A DNA stretch of 64,000 nt from Enterobacter sp. kpr-6 (GCF_900116015.1 NZ_FOYH01000002.1:105163-169162), one strand, 5' to 3'; numbered from the stretch's first letter, positions 1-8,520 are shown. A program made the numbers and translations. The notes: generated by a model not told the origin, from the letters alone.

Positions 1-110
1 AACATTAGAATTTTTATGATTTATGCACTGTAGATTAAATATTGTATACAATGCTTTGGTATAACACATCATTATGGCTTTTCTTGTTTGTCAGATATGG
101 CATGCGTCAA
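1..110. other. AT-rich DNA left of the tRNA-Asn remnant
   Basis: This stretch is visibly AT-rich compared with the DNA to its right and holds no ORF I can support. It ends exactly where a copy of the tRNA-Asn 3' end begins (111-123), with no tRNA body in front of it. I infer that it is the right end of an integrated element whose other end lies outside the window. No integrase gene is visible here. Confidence 0.4.
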
Positions 111-123
111 TCAGAGGAGCCAA
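111..123 (+). repeat. tRNA-Asn 3'-end remnant, putative attachment site (attR-like)
   Basis: The sequence TCAGAGGAGCCAA matches the 3' end of both complete tRNA-Asn genes in this window (6678-6690 plus strand; 4801-4789 minus strand). Against the minus-strand gene the match runs on through the downstream AAATTTAA. The bases upstream (about 80-110) do not form the rest of a tRNA: the anticodon and T-arm are absent. Elements such as the Yersinia high-pathogenicity island integrate at the 3' end of tRNA-Asn and leave a repeat of this sequence at the far junction. The junction is my inference; the sequence match is direct. Confidence 0.65.
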
Positions 124-130
124 ATTTAAG

Positions 131-168
131 AAGCCCGCTCAGAGAAACCTGAGCGGGCTTTTTGTTTT
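131..168 (+). terminator. Rho-independent terminator, tRNA-Asn type
   Basis: A perfect 12-bp stem (AAGCCCGCTCAG / CTGAGCGGGCTT) with a 6-nt loop is followed by TTTGTTTT. It stands 8 nt after the tRNA 3'-end remnant, where a tRNA gene would have its terminator, and resembles the hairpin downstream of the tRNA-Asn at 4790-4865. It probably belonged to the tRNA gene displaced by the element to the left. Confidence 0.8.
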
Positions 169-224
169 CAGCCAGTACCAGAAAATGTGGATGTAACAAC
201 ATCCGCGTTATATCGTGTCAGGCG

Positions 225-470
225 TTACTCATTGCCCCACTGGTTCAGGAACATGGCGATTTCGTCGATACGTTTTTCGTCGATTCCAGCTTCTTTAGCC
301 ATCTCGCTCTGCGCACTTTCGCTGATTTCTTCGTTGTTCATTAAGCGGGTGATCAACAACTGGAAATAACGCGCCACGGGTTCACGTTCTGCTTCGCTCA
401 ACGCTTCGGCGGACTCCGTCGAATACTCGTCAGCGATGTCATAATATTTGATTGGCACTTCATTGTTCAT
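225..470 (-). CDS. ymjA: YmjA family protein (DUF2543)
   Basis: An 81-residue acidic protein that I recognise as close to E. coli YmjA, the same length, including the shared core around [15 protein letters not shown] and the C-terminal FLNQWGNE. No signal peptide or membrane segment is visible, so it is probably cytosolic. No molecular function is established that I know of. The ATG at 470 has GGAGATGAGTT in front, a good ribosome site. It lies 46 nt downstream of the cold-shock-domain gene on the same strand, so the two may be co-transcribed. In E. coli K-12 ymjA is, as I recall, at another locus. Confidence 0.8.
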   Translation of the reverse strand: MNNEVPIKYYDIADEYSTESAEALSEAEREPVARYFQLLITRLMNNEEISESAQSEMAKEAGIDEKRIDEIAMFLNQWGNE

Positions 471-516
471 AACTCATCTCCGGATTGACGCCTGGGTTAA
501 TGGCGGGTGTTTCGGC

Positions 517-999
517 TCAGACTTTGAGCATTTTCACCGTGGCATCCACGTCGATCTCATCTTCCGAGAAGATTAACGTCGTGCCCTGGAAGGTCGTGAT
601 CGCCAGTTTTTTCAGCGTGCGCATTTCACCCTCTTTCGCGGCAGTTTTCGGCCTGATATTGCCCATCAGGAGATTCACTGAAAGCACCGCGTTTTCTTTA
701 TCAATGCCGGTATCGACAGGCACTTCTTCGCTGTAAACCAGGTAAGATTTGATCGCCGTGAGTTTGAGACGCTCGCCCGCGATATAGATATATTTGCTGT
801 CCGGGATGACTTTCACCGCATAGGCTGACAGGCCCTTGTTATTGGTGGTGGGCTCAAACGTCACCGCCGCATCTTTCTTAATCAGGTCTGGGTTGGCGAC
901 CTTAATCACATGAAAATAACGGTTGTCGCCGTTTTCATCTTTGATAAATCCAAAACCTTTATCTTTAAACCACGTTGTGATCGTTCCGTTCATCGCCAT
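517..999 (-). CDS. Cold-shock-domain protein with unknown C-terminal region
   Basis: The 160-residue product starts with a cold-shock OB fold (about residues 4-65): GTITTWFKDKGFGFIKDENG carries the RNP1-like GFGFI, and RYFHVIKV corresponds to the RNP2 position (normally VFVHFS). Such domains bind single-stranded RNA or DNA. Residues 66-160 match no family I recognise; free-standing Csp proteins end near residue 70. The C-terminal part is not the membrane DUF1294 domain found in some CSD proteins, because it has no hydrophobic helices. ATG codons at 999 and 993 both fit; AGGCGG precedes the first. Role uncertain, perhaps an RNA-binding stress protein. Confidence 0.75.
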   Translation of the reverse strand: MAMNGTITTWFKDKGFGFIKDENGDNRYFHVIKVANPDLIKKDAAVTFEPTTNNKGLSAYAVKVIPDSKYIYIAGERLKLTAIKSYLVYSEEVPVDTGIDKENAVLSVNLLMGNIRPKTAAKEGEMRTLKKLAITTFQGTTLIFSEDEIDVDATVKMLKV

Positions 1000-1190
1000 T
1001 ACCGCCTGATTAATCGTTTATCTACTCAATTTTTGCAGCGCGCAGTGTAAAGCACAATGCCTGCGCCGACTACGTCTTTACTTTAAGTCTGGATGATAAA
1101 TTTCAGGTCAGCGAGCGGCAACCGTCTGCGATTCGCCAGGCTGCACAGAATTCGTTATCATCCGCTCCTCTTCTTCATTCGGGCAGCCTG

Positions 1191-1889
1191 ATGTCTACGA
1201 TTATCGATACCTTTATTGCCCCGCCGTGCCACGACAGAATCGAAACTCTTTATCAGGACGACCATCTGGTCCTAATTAATAAACCCGCCGGGTTGCTGAG
1301 CCTCTCCGGGAAAAATCCGCAGAATCTGGATTCCGTACACCACCGGCTGGTGCAGATATTCCCCGGTTGTACGCTTGTACACCGACTGGACTTTGGCACC
1401 TCCGGGCTGATGGTGGTTGCCCGCAATAAGGCGATCAACGCCGCGCTGTGCCAGCAGTTCAGCCAGCGCACGGTGACCAAAGTTTACAGCGCCCTGCTTT
1501 GCGGGCATTTGAGTGAGGATGAGGGAGTAATAGAGGCGGCGATTGCCAGAGATCCGGCGCTGTTCCCGCTGATGTCGATTTGCGACCTCCACGGCAAGCC
1601 CGCCCGTTCCCGCTATCGCGTGGTAAAACGTTTTTATGATGAGCGGGAAGACGGGACGTTACTGCCGCTGACGCGGGTAGAGCTCACCCCGGAAACCGGG
1701 CGTACTCATCAACTGCGCATTCATTGCCAGCACCTGGGTCACCCTATTCTGGGCTGCGATCTCTATGGCGGTCTCTCGTGGCCTGGCACCGAACGGACGC
1801 CACGCCTGATGCTGCATGCCAGCGAGCTGAATTTCATTCATCCTGTCAGCCAGGAAGCGATGACAGCACGCAGTGACAGTCCGTTTTGA
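1191..1889 (+). CDS. RluA-family pseudouridine synthase
   Basis: A 232-residue single-domain enzyme of the RluA family, which isomerises uridine to pseudouridine in RNA. The catalytic motif HRLDFGTSGL (about residues 66-75) contains the essential Asp. INKPAGLLS near residue 30 and the RTHQLRIHCQHLGHPI block near 170 are family signatures. It is about the size of E. coli RluA (219 aa) but clearly divergent (RluA reads HRLDMATSG), so it is likely a paralogue rather than RluA itself. There is no S4 domain. The RNA target cannot be told from sequence. It stands alone, convergent with the downstream oxidoreductase gene. Confidence 0.85.
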   Translation: MSTIIDTFIAPPCHDRIETLYQDDHLVLINKPAGLLSLSGKNPQNLDSVHHRLVQIFPGCTLVHRLDFGTSGLMVVARNKAINAALCQQFSQRTVTKVYSALLCGHLSEDEGVIEAAIARDPALFPLMSICDLHGKPARSRYRVVKRFYDEREDGTLLPLTRVELTPETGRTHQLRIHCQHLGHPILGCDLYGGLSWPGTERTPRLMLHASELNFIHPVSQEAMTARSDSPF

Positions 1890-1946
1890 AATACAGTGAA
1901 TCCGGCACCTGCTTTTACAGATGCCGGAGTAAAGAGACAACGGCGG

Positions 1947-2975
1947 TTATGCGTCGCGCCAGCCCATCGCCGGAGCAACATGTTTCAGAATGGATTCGAT
2001 GACATGGGCGTTGTACTCCACACCCAACTGATTCGGTACGGTCAGCAATAACGTATCCGCTTCCGCGATCGCTTCATCCTTTTTAAGCTGCTCGATCAGT
2101 TTGTCCGGTTCTGCCGCATAACTGCGCCCGAAAATCGCGCGGGTTTTCTCATCGAGGAAGCCGACTTTATCGTCGTCGTCACGGCCTGAGCCGAAATACA
2201 TCCGATCGCGTTCATTAATCAGCGCAAAAATGCTGCGGCTGACCGAGACGCGCGGTGTCCGGGTATGTCCGGCCTCTGCCCAGGCCTCGCGATAGGCGCG
2301 GATCTGTTTGGCCTGCTGGATGTGGAACGCTTCGCCGGTTTCATCGTCTTTCAGCGTGGAGCTTTGCAGATTCATGCCCAGCTTCGCGGCCCATACCGCC
2401 GTCGCGTTAGAACCTGCGCCCCACCAGATACGCTCGCGCAGCCCTTCCGAATAGGGCTCAGGGCGCAACAGCCCCGGCGGGTTCGGGAACATGGGCTGTG
2501 GATTGGGCTTCGCAAAACCTTCTCCACGTAGCGCGTCCAGCAGCACTTCGGTGTGGCGGCGCGCCATGTCGGACTCATTTTCGCCTTCAGACGGGGCGTA
2601 ACCGAAATAACGCCAGCCATCAATGACCTGTTCCGGGGAACCACGGCTGATGCCAAGCTGTAAGCGCCCGCCAGAGATTAAATCTGCCGCCCCGGCATCT
2701 TCGACCATATACAGCGGGTTTTCATAGCGCATGTCGATAACACCCGTACCGATTTCAATACGCTGGGTTTTCGCGCCAATGGCCGCCAGCAGGGGGAACG
2801 GCGAGCTGAGCTGACGGGCAAAGTGGTGCACCCTGAAATAAGCGCCGTCCGCGCCCAGTTCTTCGGCGGCAACGGCCAGGTCGATGGATTGTAGCAGCGC
2901 GTCAGCGGCTGAGCGGGTACCGGACTGCGATGAAGGCGTCCAGTGACCAAATGACAAAAATCCAATCTTTTTCAT
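1947..2975 (-). CDS. LLM-class flavin-dependent oxidoreductase (luciferase-like)
   Basis: A 342-residue protein of the bacterial luciferase-like monooxygenase family, a TIM-barrel that uses reduced FMN. Features include LGADGAYFRVHHFA near residue 45, EIGTGVIDMRYENPLYMVEDAG near 75-95 (split across the usual strand/helix) and GRLQLGISRGSPE near 105. The N-terminal MKKIGFLSFG is the usual first strand. Substrate unknown; some members act on aldehydes, others on sulphonates or drugs. No transporter or reductase partner lies alongside. It is transcribed divergently from amn with about 260 nt between the starts. The first ATG (2975) has AGGATAA about 10 nt upstream. Confidence 0.85.
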   Translation of the reverse strand: MKKIGFLSFGHWTPSSQSGTRSAADALLQSIDLAVAAEELGADGAYFRVHHFARQLSSPFPLLAAIGAKTQRIEIGTGVIDMRYENPLYMVEDAGAADLISGGRLQLGISRGSPEQVIDGWRYFGYAPSEGENESDMARRHTEVLLDALRGEGFAKPNPQPMFPNPPGLLRPEPYSEGLRERIWWGAGSNATAVWAAKLGMNLQSSTLKDDETGEAFHIQQAKQIRAYREAWAEAGHTRTPRVSVSRSIFALINERDRMYFGSGRDDDDKVGFLDEKTRAIFGRSYAAEPDKLIEQLKKDEAIAEADTLLLTVPNQLGVEYNAHVIESILKHVAPAMGWRDA

Positions 2976-3238
2976 GACGTGTTTATCCTGGTTTCAGGGG
3001 AATGATGAGCAGGCAGGCGAATATTCTTGATAGTCTCGTTCAGGCCCGGCCCGGATAATGTCTACTTTACGCATTACCCGCCGGGAATAAATATCCTTTG
3101 CTTAACATACAGCATCAAATTAATTGAAGGAGTGCCTGAGTCCGGCAAGCCTGCTTTTCAGTATTATCCGCGCACTTTTGTTTCACAATCCTGTGACATA
3201 CTATCGACAGGCCAACACCGGTGAACAAGGAGATAATG

Positions 3239-4693
3239 ATGAACAATAAGGGTGCAAGTCTCACCCCGGAGCAGGCGCTGGATAAGCTTGAGGCGCTGTA
3301 TGAGCAATCTGTCACGGCCCTGCGCGAGGCAATCGGCCAGTATATTGACCAGGGTACGCTTCCCGACACGCTAACCCGCGCACAAGGTCAGTTTGTCTAT
3401 CCCGAACTCTCCGTAAGCTGGGACGGCAGCGCAAAGAATCCGCAGAAAACCCGTGCTTACGCGCGTTTCACCCATCCCGGCTGCTACACCACCACCATCA
3501 CTCGCCCCACCCTCTTTCGCCCCTATTTGCTTGAACAGCTCACCATGCTGTTTCAGGATTACGGCGCGCACATCGAAGTGGGACCGTCACAGCATGAGAT
3601 CCCCTATCCTTATGTGATTGACGGCTCGGCTCTGACGCTGGATCGCTCGATGAGCGCCGGGTTAACGCGCTATTTCCCGACCACCGAACTGGCGCAGATT
3701 GGTGATGAAACGGCAGATGGTCTGTTCCATCCGACGGAGTTCTATCCGCTGTCACATTTTGACGCCCGTCGCGTCGATTTCTCGCTGGCCCGCCTGCGCC
3801 ACTACACGGGCACTCCGGTTGAACACTTCCAGCCTTTCGTCCTGTTCACTAACTACACCCGCTATGTGGATGAGTTTGTGCGCTGGGGATGCAGCCAGAT
3901 CCTCGATCCCGACAGCCCTTACGTGGCGCTCTCCTGTGCGGGCGGGATTTGGATCACCGCTGAAACGCAGGCCCCGGAAGAAGCCATTTCCGATCTCGCC
4001 TGGAAAAAACACCAGATGCCCGCCTGGCATCTCATTACCGCCGACGGCCAGGGGATCACCCTGGTTAACATTGGCGTTGGCCCGTCGAACGCGAAAACGA
4101 TTTGCGATCACCTGGCGGTGCTGCGCCCGGACGTCTGGCTGATGATTGGTCACTGCGGCGGTCTGCGTGAAAGTCAGTCGATTGGCGATTACGTGCTGGC
4201 TCACGCCTATCTGCGCGACGATCACGTGCTGGATGCGGTGCTGCCGCCGGATATTCCTATCCCCAGCATCGCCGAGGTGCAGCGCGCGCTTTACGATGCC
4301 ACCAAGCAGGTGAGCGAAATGCCGGGCGAGGCGGTGAAACAGCGGCTGCGTACCGGTACCGTCGTCACGACCGACGATCGTAACTGGGAGCTGCGCTACT
4401 CGGCTTCTGCCCTGCGGTTTAACCTGAGCCGTGCGGTGGCCATTGATATGGAAAGCGCCACGATCGCCGCCCAGGGATATCGCTTCCGCGTCCCTTACGG
4501 CACGTTGCTGTGCGTGTCTGACAAGCCGTTACACGGTGAGATTAAACTGCCGGGCCAGGCGAACCGTTTTTACGAGGGGGCGATATCGGAGCATTTGCAG
4601 ATCGGCATTCGCGCCATCGATCTGCTGCGCGCCGAAGGGGAGAAACTGCATTCGCGCAAACTGCGTACCTTTAACGAGCCGCCGTTCCGTTAA
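3239..4693 (+). CDS. amn: AMP nucleosidase
   Basis: Amn hydrolyses AMP to adenine and ribose 5-phosphate in the cytoplasm and helps control adenylate pools. The 484-residue protein is the same length as E. coli Amn and very similar throughout. It has an N-terminal regulatory domain (about 1-180) and a C-terminal nucleoside-phosphorylase-like catalytic domain. The catalytic Asp is D428 in CVSDKPLHGEIKLPG. A GTG at 3221 would add six residues, but AAGGAG at 3227-3232 sits correctly for the ATG at 3239, giving the E. coli N-terminus MNNKG. A hairpin with a T-run follows. Confidence 0.97.
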   Translation: MNNKGASLTPEQALDKLEALYEQSVTALREAIGQYIDQGTLPDTLTRAQGQFVYPELSVSWDGSAKNPQKTRAYARFTHPGCYTTTITRPTLFRPYLLEQLTMLFQDYGAHIEVGPSQHEIPYPYVIDGSALTLDRSMSAGLTRYFPTTELAQIGDETADGLFHPTEFYPLSHFDARRVDFSLARLRHYTGTPVEHFQPFVLFTNYTRYVDEFVRWGCSQILDPDSPYVALSCAGGIWITAETQAPEEAISDLAWKKHQMPAWHLITADGQGITLVNIGVGPSNAKTICDHLAVLRPDVWLMIGHCGGLRESQSIGDYVLAHAYLRDDHVLDAVLPPDIPIPSIAEVQRALYDATKQVSEMPGEAVKQRLRTGTVVTTDDRNWELRYSASALRFNLSRAVAIDMESATIAAQGYRFRVPYGTLLCVSDKPLHGEIKLPGQANRFYEGAISEHLQIGIRAIDLLRAEGEKLHSRKLRTFNEPPFR

Positions 4694-4707
4694 CGGCGAA
4701 TAACCTG

Positions 4708-4732
4708 AAATGGCTGGCAACGGCCATTTTTT
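4708..4732 (+). terminator. Terminator of amn
   Basis: AATGGC (4709-4714) pairs with GCCATT (4723-4728) and a run of six T follows, 15 nt after the amn stop codon. Confidence 0.6.
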
Positions 4733-4750
4733 CGGGTTAGCGCAGATAGC

Positions 4751-4784
4751 AAAAACCCGCTTAAGTTGCCTTAAGCGGGTTTTT
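4751..4784 (-). terminator. Bidirectional terminator between amn and tRNA-Asn
   Basis: A perfect 15-bp inverted repeat (AAAAACCCGCTTAAG / CTTAAGCGGGTTTTT, loop TTGC) lies 5 nt past the 3' end of the minus-strand tRNA-Asn gene. The A-run and T-run flanking the stem allow it to work in both directions. Confidence 0.85.
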
Positions 4785-4789
4785 AAATT

Positions 4790-4865
4790 TGGCTCCTCTG
4801 ACTGGACTCGAACCAGTGACATACGGATTAACAGTCCGCCGTTCTACCGACTGAACTACAGAGGA
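4790..4865 (-). tRNA. asnW: tRNA-Asn (anticodon GTT)
   Basis: A complete 76-nt tRNA with encoded CCA. The anticodon loop reads CTGTTAA (anticodon GTT), the T-loop GGTTCGAGTCC is standard, and the acceptor stem TCCTCTG pairs with CAGAGGA. It is identical to the plus-strand copy at 6614-6689 and shares about 20 nt of 5' flank with it. The symbol rests on position next to yeeO as in E. coli K-12. Confidence 0.95.
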
Positions 4866-4980
4866 ATCGTGTGAACGGGGCGAATATTAGCGATGCACCG
4901 TGCCCTTGTCAAAGCCTGTTTTTAAAAAAGTTGTTGATTGCCCATTTATTCTTCACTCTGAACAAAAAGAGCGCATCCCG

Positions 4981-6420
4981 TTACGCGTCAGGCGATTTCA
5001 CCTGTTTTATGCGCGGGTATTTCTGCAACCAGCGGCCACTGATCATCCGCCAGTAGAAAAACGCCCCGCGCACGGCCCAGTCAAGGAACATCCCCATCCA
5101 GACCCCTACCACGCCCATACCCAGCACCACACCGAGCGTGTAACCCGCCACCACGCGGCAACCCCACATGCCGAGCATGGAGACCCACATCGCATAGCGG
5201 GCATCACGTGCGCCCTTCTGCCCGGCGGGTAATACCCACGAGGCCGCCCAGATAGGCATAAACGCGGCATTCAGCCAGAGCAGCACCTTAACGACGTCCT
5301 GCACATCCTGCTCCGGGGTATAAAACGAGGCCAGCAGACCTGCAAACGGCGCAGTGCCCCAGGCAATAATCGTCAGGCCAATCGTCGCCAGCCAGAACAC
5401 ATGGCGAAGCTGGCGCTCAGCCTGATAAATTTGCCCTTTGCCCAGACGCTTACCGGTGATGATGGTCGACGCCGATCCCAGCGCGTTCCCCGGCAGGTTG
5501 ATTAAGGCCGCCACCGAGAAAGCGATAAAGTTACCCGCAATCACATTCGTGCCCATCCCGGCGACAAACATCTGCGTCAGCAGTTTGCCGCTGTTAAACA
5601 GCACGGACTCAATACTGGCAGGGATCCCAATGCCCATCACTTCCCAGATAATGGCGAAGTTAAGCGGCTTAAAATAACTTTTGAGCGTGATGCGCAGCGC
5701 CGGGTTAAAGCCAATCATTAACACCCAGATAATCGCCACCGCACCGATATAGCGTGAAATGGTCAGCCCTAAACCGGCACCGGCGAAACCGATACCCGGC
5801 CACGAGAACAGGCCGTAGATAAGAAAGCTACTGATAATAATATTGAGGATGTTCATGCCGCCGTTAATCAGCAGCGGAATTTTTGTGTTACCCGCTCCGC
5901 GCAGCGCCCCGCTGCCAATCAGCGCAATGGCTGCCGCCGGATAGCTCAGAACCGTTAATTCAAGATAGGTCAGCGCCAGCGCTTTCACTTCCGCCGTGGC
6001 TTCACCCGCCACCACGTTAATAATCTGCTCACCAAAATAGTGGATCACCGCCGCCAGCACCACGGCAAAGAGCGTCATGATCACCAGCGACTGCCGCGCC
6101 GCCGCCCTCGCCCGCCGCCGGTCACGCTTGCCCAGGCTGAAGGCGACCACCACGGTTGTACCCAGATCGATAGCGGCAAAAAACGCCATCACCACCATAT
6201 TAAAGCTGTCAGCCAGCCCGACCCCCGCCATCGCTTCTTTGCCCAGCCAACTGACCAGAAAGGTACTCAGCACGCCCATCAGCAGGACACAGGTGTTTTC
6301 AAGGAAGATAGGCACAGCAAGCGGGGTGATTTCACGCCAGAAAAGAACACGATAGCTTTTTCTTTTAGCGCTCCAGGGCGTTCGGTTGGCGGCCTGGCGT
6401 AAAGCGGCAGTGACGTTCAA
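4981..6420 (-). CDS. yeeO: MATE family efflux transporter YeeO
   Basis: A 479-residue integral membrane protein with about 12 hydrophobic segments and the two-fold MATE repeat. ITPLAVPIFLENTCVLLMG begins the first repeat, and WEVMGIGIPASIESVLFNSG near residue 265 begins the second. GSGALRGAGNTK is a conserved loop. MATE proteins export compounds against H+ or Na+; E. coli YeeO has been reported to export FMN and FAD. The gene sits between two inverted tRNA-Asn genes, as in E. coli K-12. The annotated E. coli protein is longer at the N-terminus, and I chose the ATG at 6420. Confidence 0.9.
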   Translation of the reverse strand: MNVTAALRQAANRTPWSAKRKSYRVLFWREITPLAVPIFLENTCVLLMGVLSTFLVSWLGKEAMAGVGLADSFNMVVMAFFAAIDLGTTVVVAFSLGKRDRRRARAAARQSLVIMTLFAVVLAAVIHYFGEQIINVVAGEATAEVKALALTYLELTVLSYPAAAIALIGSGALRGAGNTKIPLLINGGMNILNIIISSFLIYGLFSWPGIGFAGAGLGLTISRYIGAVAIIWVLMIGFNPALRITLKSYFKPLNFAIIWEVMGIGIPASIESVLFNSGKLLTQMFVAGMGTNVIAGNFIAFSVAALINLPGNALGSASTIITGKRLGKGQIYQAERQLRHVFWLATIGLTIIAWGTAPFAGLLASFYTPEQDVQDVVKVLLWLNAAFMPIWAASWVLPAGQKGARDARYAMWVSMLGMWGCRVVAGYTLGVVLGMGVVGVWMGMFLDWAVRGAFFYWRMISGRWLQKYPRIKQVKSPDA

Positions 6421-6613
6421 AATTAACCTTACTGAGAAAGTGAAACTTCATTTCAAATGATGAGGGAGAAAGCGCAAACCTGCAAAGTTTTTTCCACACA
6501 TTTTGTCGGCAAATTCGACAAATCGCTGACGGATTCAGCAAACAAACCGCGCCGGGTAAAATGCCGTTTGACAAACCATTTTTCGCCGCTAGTATTAGCC
6601 CCGTTCACACGAT

Positions 6614-6689
6614 TCCTCTGTAGTTCAGTCGGTAGAACGGCGGACTGTTAATCCGTATGTCACTGGTTCGAGTCCAGTCAGAGGAGCCA
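6614..6689 (+). tRNA. asnU: tRNA-Asn (anticodon GTT)
   Basis: A complete 76-nt tRNA with encoded CCA, identical to the copy at 4790-4865 and on the opposite strand. Unlike that copy, no hairpin terminator follows: the downstream bases are ACTTCTTGTATT and a run of seven C. This suggests that the native 3' flank has been replaced by the accessory DNA that follows. The symbol rests on position. Confidence 0.95.
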
Positions 6690-7147
6690 ACTTCTTGTAT
6701 TCCCCCCCTTCTTGCTTTCACTCGCTTCCTTCTAGCTGTACCCGTTCATTGCCCTCTTTTTTATGATTCTCTTATTCCACAACCGTCATCACAGCATTAT
6801 TTATTAATACGTTAAGATTCATCTGTAGCTCTGAAATAAACCTGTCAGCCATCCTGCCCTATAAAAACCTCATAAAAACTGCACATCAAAAGAATTGCAT
6901 ATAAATTCGTGTCATTTACATTTATCTAATCAATACCAAACACACTTAATTATGAATTAAATAAATCTAACGAGAGCAAGCTGCTGTTTTCCATGGTTAT
7001 GTTTTGAAGTGGTTTATTTTAAGGTTTACTTTTCAGATATAAGCTCATACTTTCCATACAAATTTTTAATCGAGATAATTTACGGCATCTATTTTAACTG
7101 GCAAAAATTAAGCTCCTCAAACAGTTAGCATTTAAAAGGAATTAATA
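6690..7147. other. AT-rich leader between tRNA-Asn and the fimbrial operon
   Basis: About 460 nt without a supportable gene and much richer in A+T than the flanks. It must hold the promoter of the fimbrial operon, but I cannot pick one -35/-10 pair with confidence. I see no recombinase gene and no obvious long inverted repeat that would form a phase switch. AT-rich DNA of this kind is a typical target for H-NS, which is inference. A site AAAAGGAAT at 7133-7141 is the ribosome site of the first fimbrial gene. Confidence 0.5.
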
Positions 7148-7747
7148 ATGTTAAAACGTTTATTAACAACGTCAACTGCACTTTCATTACTCTCTTTTTC
7201 AGCGACAGCCGCCAATACGGGCGTGATCGACATTAGCGGCGTCGTTGCAGATAATACCTGCATAATTGCAATTAACGGCGGAACGCCAACTGCAGGTACC
7301 AATGTTGCCAGGGGTTCAGTCATGCTACCCGAGACCTATAGTGCTGATTTTGAGCCCGGCCTGAAGGGGAAAGGAAGCAGTGTCACATTCGATATTCACT
7401 TTTCTGGCTGTAATCCTGCCGGAATGAGCGTCTCAACAAAATTTAAGCCAACGATTCTTGATCTCACATTTAGCGATAGCACCGTACTGAAAAATACCTT
7501 AAGTGGTAACGGGGCCGCCGAGCATGTGGGCGTGATGCTTTACCGTGGTGATACTATCGCTACGGGCCAGGAAGTGACGTTCGATAACACCGCGCCTAAA
7601 GCGGCTAACCTTGCAGACTGGGCCTTTCTCACGAATGGTGCAGGCAGTTTGACCTATACCGCCGCTGTTGTGCGTACCAGCGCGACCCTCGCCCCTACGG
7701 TAGGCAGATATGCCGCCAGCGCCGAATTTGAGCTGACCTATAAATAA
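7148..7747 (+). CDS. Fimbrial major subunit (chaperone-usher pilin)
   Basis: A 199-residue pilin. Residues 1-21 form a Sec signal peptide ending SFSATA, with cleavage before ANTGV. The mature part begins with the short strand GVIDISGVV usual for donor-strand exchange. Two cysteines (in DNTCIIAI and FSGCNPAG) would form the conserved pilin disulphide. The C-terminal YAASAEFELTYK has the alternating hydrophobic pattern and penultimate Tyr used for chaperone binding. It is first in a four-gene operon, the usual place of the major subunit. I do not recognise the named fimbrial type. Confidence 0.88.
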   Translation: MLKRLLTTSTALSLLSFSATAANTGVIDISGVVADNTCIIAINGGTPTAGTNVARGSVMLPETYSADFEPGLKGKGSSVTFDIHFSGCNPAGMSVSTKFKPTILDLTFSDSTVLKNTLSGNGAAEHVGVMLYRGDTIATGQEVTFDNTAPKAANLADWAFLTNGAGSLTYTAAVVRTSATLAPTVGRYAASAEFELTYK

Positions 7748-7809
7748 CCTTTTTATTTCAATTCCCGGAATGGCGACAGCTATTCCGGTTTATCAGGGCC
7801 TATTATTTT

Positions 7810-8520
7810 ATGAAATTAATTCCTGCCATTCTGCTGGTTGGTTCCTTATTAACTTCTGTCACCGCGTGGGGAGGCATTGTTGTCGGAGGCACGCGGTTAA
7901 TTTACCCCGACAATAAAAATGAAGTGCAAATTTCCCTGAGCAATAAAGACTTACATTCCCGGCACCTGGTGCAATCCTGGGTAAATAATACCGATGACAG
8001 TAAAGCGCCTTTTATTGTTACCCCACCGCTTATTAAACTCGACGAAGGGAAAGAAACCTTACTGCACGTTATTTATGCCGGAGATTCCGGCGCGCTGCCG
8101 CAAAATAAAGAATCGCTATTCTGGCTCAACGTTAAATCCGTCGCAGGTGTGCCGGATGAGCTGAAAGATAAAAACCGTTTACAGCTTGCCGTCCATACGC
8201 GCATAAAACTGTTCTGGCGGCCCAGTGGATTAGATCATCACGATGCCAGCAGTGCCTATGAGAAATTAACCTTTACCCGCGCGGGCAACACATTACATGT
8301 TAATAACCCTACCCCTTTTTATGTCTCTTTCAACGCGCTGAAAGTCGGCGACCGGGACGTGACGCCTGCGGATAAATCCGTTGCCGAAGCTGCAGCGATG
8401 ATGGCCGCCCCTTTTGCCAGCGCCTCCTTTGTGATTCCGGCTGGTGCCTCAGGCGCGGTGACCTGGTCGGCAATAAACGATTTTGGCGGCGTCACGAAGG
8501 TCGCACGTCAGCCGCTGTAA
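7810..8520 (+). CDS. Periplasmic fimbrial chaperone
   Basis: A 236-residue PapD-like chaperone with two immunoglobulin-like domains, which holds pilins in the periplasm and delivers them to the usher. A signal peptide ends near TAWG. GGTRLIYPDNKNEVQISLSN is the conserved first-domain start, in which the Arg contacts the pilin C-terminus. LFWLNVKSV and LAVHTRIKLFWRP (with the second conserved basic residue) mark domain 1. NPTPFYVSF is the usual start of domain 2. It lies 62 nt after the pilin gene; its 3' end stops 31 nt before the usher start. Confidence 0.92.
   Translation: MKLIPAILLVGSLLTSVTAWGGIVVGGTRLIYPDNKNEVQISLSNKDLHSRHLVQSWVNNTDDSKAPFIVTPPLIKLDEGKETLLHVIYAGDSGALPQNKESLFWLNVKSVAGVPDELKDKNRLQLAVHTRIKLFWRPSGLDHHDASSAYEKLTFTRAGNTLHVNNPTPFYVSFNALKVGDRDVTPADKSVAEAAAMMAAPFASASFVIPAGASGAVTWSAINDFGGVTKVARQPL

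Noticed and set aside
6690..7147. Possible fim-type invertible promoter switch
   Set aside because: I found no pair of matching inverted repeats and no tyrosine recombinase gene beside the fimbrial operon.
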